A stretch of 64,000 nt of DNA from Jiella flava (GTDB lineage: Bacteria; Pseudomonadota; Alphaproteobacteria; Rhizobiales; Rhizobiaceae). Position 1 is the first letter of the stretch; every line of letters starts with the position of its first letter. The position numbers and the translations under genes were made by a program. The DNA lies in the NCBI RefSeq assembly GCF_017349315.1, contig NZ_JAFMPP010000006.1, positions 62,001 to 126,000 of the forward strand. The letters are read 5' to 3'. Below are positions 61,232 through 64,000 of this stretch, piece by piece. The notes beneath the pieces are model-generated. The model worked only from the letters and a program-made list of their open reading frames with translations. It was not told the origin of the DNA and ran no database searches.

Positions 61232-61369
61232 CCGTCCAACGACCAGACTGTCGGAGAGACCCGCAGCACCGTCACGCTGCCGGGATCGCTGCACCGATGA
61301 CGGCAAAGCCGAGACAGCCGCTTCGTGAAATGCCGTCGCGTTCGCACTGGATCGAGGCGATCAAACGGC

Positions 61370-62647
61370 ATGAGCCAGACCACCAAGACATCGACCGGCC
61401 TGCCCGCCAGCTTTCACCTTGAGAACGGACAATTGACGCTCGATCCCCGCGATCCGAGCTTTGTCCAAAATCCCTATCCCGCCTATGCCGCGCTCATCGA
61501 AGCCGGCGGCGTGGCCCTATGGAACACGATCGGCGGCCTCGCCGTCGCGCGGCACGATCTCGTTGCCGCGATCCTGAAAGATCGCCGCTTCGGGCGGATC
61601 GTGCCGAACAATGCCGAAGGCCGACCCGACTTTTCCGATAAGCCGGATCATCTCAGCGCCTTCTACACGCTCGAAGCCGGCTCGCTGCTGGAACTCGAAC
61701 CGCCGACCCACACCCGGCTGCGGGCGCTTTTGACCCGCGCCTTCGTCTCGCGGCGGATCGAGCAGCTCGCCCCGCAAATCACGGCGATCGCCGACGCGCT
61801 GATCGACAGTTTCGAAGGCAAACCCGCCATCGATTTGATCGCCGATTTCGCCACGCCCTTGCCGGTGCGGGTGATCACCGCGCTGATCGGGGTGCAGGAC
61901 GCGGCGGCGGAGCGACTGCTCGACTGGTCTCACCGCATCGTCGCCATGTATACGCCCGGCCGCACACAGGCCGTCGAAGTCGCTGCCAATCGCGCCGCAG
62001 AGGAGTTTGCGGCCTTTCTGCGCCCCGCCATCGACGACAAGCGCCACGCCCCCGGCGACGATCTCATCTCCGCGCTGATGGCCGCCGAGGTCGAGGACGG
62101 CAAGCTTGACCGGGACGAACTGATCTCTCTCGTCGTGCTGCTGCTCAATGCCGGCCATGAAGCGACCGTGCATCAGATCGGCAATGCGGTGAAGCTGATC
62201 CTTGAATCGGGCGAGGATCCGGCCGTGCTGTTCGCCGACACGCGTCAGGCCGAGGCGGCGATCGAGGAAACGCTGCGGCTCGATCCGCCGCTGCATCTGT
62301 TTGAGCGCTTTGCCCTCGAAACGATCGAACTGCCGGGAGGCGTCACCCTTGAACGCGGCGACAAGGTCGCGTTGCTGCTCGCTGCCGCCAATCGCGATCC
62401 GCAAGCCTATGGGCAGCCCGGTCGCTTCATTCCCGATCGATTTTTGGCGCGCGAGACCAAAACCCTGACCTCCTTCGGCGGCGGCATCCATTTCTGCATC
62501 GGCGCACCGCTCGCCCGGCTGGAACTGCGGATCGGCTTGGAGCGGCTGTTCCGGCGCTGCCCCAAGCTGACGATCGCCGCGCCGCCGCGCTATCGCGACA
62601 ACTGGCACTTCCATGGGCTGGAACGGCTGGAGGTCAGCCGCCTGTAA
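61370..62647 (+). CDS. Cytochrome P450
   Basis: 425 residues, soluble bacterial class. Heme-ligand loop FGGGIHFCIGAPLARLE with Cys376, ExxR in EETLRLD, and I-helix oxygen-activation motif LNAGHEATVHQ (AGxEAT in place of AGxET/DT). The N-terminal PYPAYAALIEAGG and HTRLRALLTRAF are typical. No ferredoxin or reductase gene is adjacent, so redox partners are elsewhere. Start at ATG 61370; an upstream in-frame ATG at 61325 is less likely. Substrate unknown. Confidence 0.92.
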   Translation: MSQTTKTSTGLPASFHLENGQLTLDPRDPSFVQNPYPAYAALIEAGGVALWNTIGGLAVARHDLVAAILKDRRFGRIVPNNAEGRPDFSDKPDHLSAFYTLEAGSLLELEPPTHTRLRALLTRAFVSRRIEQLAPQITAIADALIDSFEGKPAIDLIADFATPLPVRVITALIGVQDAAAERLLDWSHRIVAMYTPGRTQAVEVAANRAAEEFAAFLRPAIDDKRHAPGDDLISALMAAEVEDGKLDRDELISLVVLLLNAGHEATVHQIGNAVKLILESGEDPAVLFADTRQAEAAIEETLRLDPPLHLFERFALETIELPGGVTLERGDKVALLLAAANRDPQAYGQPGRFIPDRFLARETKTLTSFGGGIHFCIGAPLARLELRIGLERLFRRCPKLTIAAPPRYRDNWHFHGLERLEVSRL

Positions 62648-62657
62648 ATCCTCGACC

Positions 62658-63005
62658 TCACAGCCGCACGACATAATGCTTCTTGGTCGGCTCGACGACC
62701 TTCCAGCGGCCCTTGAAGCCCGGGCGGATGACGAAGCTGTCGCCGGCTTTCAGCTTGATCGGCTCGCCGCCCTCTTCGGTCAGCACCGAGACGCCTTCGA
62801 GAATGTGGAAGAACTCCCATTCGGTATAAGCGACGTCCCACTCGCCGACGGTGGACTCCCAGATTCCGGCATAAAGCCCGCCACCGGCATCTTCGACATT
62901 CCAGGTCTTGCTGGAGGGCCGGCCGCTGCGGATCTTGTCCTTCTCCGGCGTACCGATCTCGGGTTCGATGGCGTCCTTGTCGAAACGGATGAAATGCCCG
63001 GCCAT
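62658..63005 (-). CDS. Cupin-domain protein (DUF861-like)
   Basis: 115 residues. A small cupin barrel of the DUF861/(S)-ureidoglycine aminohydrolase-like group: GIWESTVGEWDVAYTEWEFFHILEG as VGEWDVAYTEWEF and HILEG, then KAGDSFVIRPGFKGRWKVVEP in two blocks (GDSFVIRPGFKG). Often of unknown function. ATG 63005 has AGAGGAG upstream; the frame is open to 63152 but without homology. Convergent with the P450, 10 bases apart. Confidence 0.85.
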   Translation of the reverse strand: MAGHFIRFDKDAIEPEIGTPEKDKIRSGRPSSKTWNVEDAGGGLYAGIWESTVGEWDVAYTEWEFFHILEGVSVLTEEGGEPIKLKAGDSFVIRPGFKGRWKVVEPTKKHYVVRL

Positions 63006-63150
63006 GACTGCTCCTCTTGCCTGCCTCGCCGCCGCGCATCCCGATGGGACGGAGATGCCCGACGCCCTTGTCGCCGGTGGCATCCCGTATCGGCGTGTCG
63101 GCGCGAAGCAGCCGGAATGACTGAGCCCGGCCTTGGTTCCGCGCTGCAGC

Positions 63151-63178
63151 AAAAACCGACCGGCGCAGCCTGCGCCGG
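63151..63178 (-). terminator. Rho-independent terminator of the metY-like gene
   Basis: On the minus strand a perfect eight-base-pair GC stem CCGGCGCA / TGCGCCGG with a three-base loop is followed by TCGG and TTTTT (63155-63151). It lies about 30 bases after the metY stop codon and is correctly oriented. Confidence 0.75.
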
Positions 63179-63207
63179 CCCGTCCTTATCGCTCCGCCAG
63201 CGCGAGC

Positions 63208-64000
63208 TCAGGTCTGCGCCAAGGCTTGATCGAGATCGGCGATGATGTCGGAGACGTCCTCAATGCCGATCGACAGCCGCACCACATCAGGCCCGGCGCC
63301 GGACTTGATCTTCTGTGCGTCGTCGAGCTGACGATGGGTGGTCGAGGCGGGATGGATCACCAGCGAGCGCGTATCGCCGATATTGGCGAGATGGGAGAAC
63401 AGCTCCAGCGCCTCGACGAATTTGGCGCCGGCGTCGTAGCCACCCTTGAGGCCGAAGGTGAAGACCGCGCCGGCGCCCTTCGGGCAATATTTCTGCATCC
63501 GCTCATGGGTCGGATCATCGGGCAAACCGGCATAGGAGACCCAGGACACCTTGTCGTGCCCCTTCAGGAATTCGGCGACCGTCAGCGCATTGTCGCAGTG
63601 GCGCTGCATCCGCAGCGGCAACGTTTCGATGCCGGTGAGGATCATGAAGGCGTTGAAGGGCGAGATCGCCGGGCCGAGATCGCGTAGGCCGAGAACCCGG
63701 CAAGCGATCGCGAAGGCGAAATTGCCGAAGGTCTCGTGCAGCACGATGCCGTTATATTCCGGCCGCGGCTCCGACAGCATCGGGTAGCGGTCGTCGGCCG
63801 ACCAGTCGAACCGGCCGCCATCGACGATCACGCCGCCCATGGAATTGCCGTGGCCGCCCATGAACTTCGTCAGCGAATGGACGACGACGTCGGCGCCGTG
63901 CTCCAGCGGCTTGCACAGATACGGCGTCGCCATGGTGTTGTCGACGATCAGCGGCAGCTTGTGCCGCCGAGCGACCTCGGCGATCGCCGCAATGTCCATC
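63208..64000 (-). CDS. metY: O-acetylhomoserine sulfhydrylase-type PLP enzyme (cut by window end)
   Basis: The C-terminal 264 or so residues of a Cys/Met-metabolism PLP enzyme of usual length about 425. The PLP lysine is in VVHSLTKFMGGHGNSMGG; the cofactor Asp precedes in LPLIVDNTMATPYL. GLRDLGPAISPFNAFMILTGIETL in two blocks (GLRDLGPAISP) and SLVIHPASTTHRQL match O-acetylhomoserine aminocarboxypropyltransferase, making homocysteine from O-acetylhomoserine and sulfide. The frame continues past base 64000; the ATG at 63999 is internal. Cystathionine gamma-synthase-type enzymes are relatives, but the SPFNAF and STTHRQL signatures favour MetY. Confidence 0.9.
   Translation of the reverse strand, partial: MDIAAIAEVARRHKLPLIVDNTMATPYLCKPLEHGADVVVHSLTKFMGGHGNSMGGVIVDGGRFDWSADDRYPMLSEPRPEYNGIVLHETFGNFAFAIACRVLGLRDLGPAISPFNAFMILTGIETLPLRMQRHCDNALTVAEFLKGHDKVSWVSYAGLPDDPTHERMQKYCPKGAGAVFTFGLKGGYDAGAKFVEALELFSHLANIGDTRSLVIHPASTTHRQLDDAQKIKSGAGPDVVRLSIGIEDVSDIIADLDQALAQT

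Noticed and set aside
61325-61369. An earlier start for the P450
   Set aside because: The added 15 residues are arginine-rich and unlike P450 N-termini; ATG 61370 gives a normal length.

Overview
The window is GC-rich, densely coded alphaproteobacterial DNA, most likely from a Rhizobiales/Hyphomicrobiales chromosome. The gene orders dusB-ntrB-ntrC-ntrY-ntrX-trkA-hfq-hflX and pdhA-pdhB-pdhC-lpdA-lipA-ratA, a fused ispDF, and an Agrobacterium-like type VI secretion (T6SS) layout all point there. The species cannot be named from sequence alone. Both ends cut genes: dinB on the left and a metY-like gene on the right.

Layout. (1) 1-5.0 kb: the 3' end of dinB converges on dnaE (replicative polymerase alpha subunit). 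Upstream of dnaE is a possible 28-residue membrane peptide with its own promoter. (2) 5.66-31.3 kb: a T6SS island of two divergent operons. The left arm (minus strand) runs clpV, hcp, two unknown genes with coupled ends, a frameshifted RNase A-like toxin and an intact CdiI-type immunity gene. The right arm (plus strand) runs tssA, tssB, tssC, a second tssC, tagJ, tssE, tssF, tssG, tagH, tssK, tssL with an OmpA domain, tssM, and a TagF-PP2C fusion. A good sigma-54 -24/-12 element precedes tssA. No TssJ, VgrG, PAAR or PpkA gene is present here. (3) 31.4-34.7 kb: an orphan Wza-like export lipoprotein, a secreted unknown and an alpha/beta hydrolase. (4) 34.8-47.1 kb: a DEAD-box helicase on the plus strand, then the minus-strand hflX, hfq, trkA and ntr two-component block and dusB. 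(5) 47.2-59.2 kb: ispDF-cinA on plus; ratA, lipA, a GlsB/YeaQ-like membrane protein, lpdA, a GDSL hydrolase, pdhC, Uma2, SRPBCC, pdhB, pdhA and ftsB on minus. (6) 59.3-64 kb: an FNT-family channel, a periplasmic repeat protein, a P450, a cupin and metY.

How it works together. The right T6SS arm encodes baseplate, sheath and membrane complex. The left arm supplies the recycling ATPase, the tube protein and the probable cargo, in the place where Agrobacterium keeps effector/immunity pairs. The T6SS regulatory part is unusual: the PP2C half of the TagF fusion has lost its metal-binding aspartates and there is no cognate kinase in the cluster. The most notable observations are the decayed RNase A toxin with preserved immunity, the uncharacterised gene pair after hcp, the TagF-pseudophosphatase, and a perfect 42-bp palindrome between those cargo genes.
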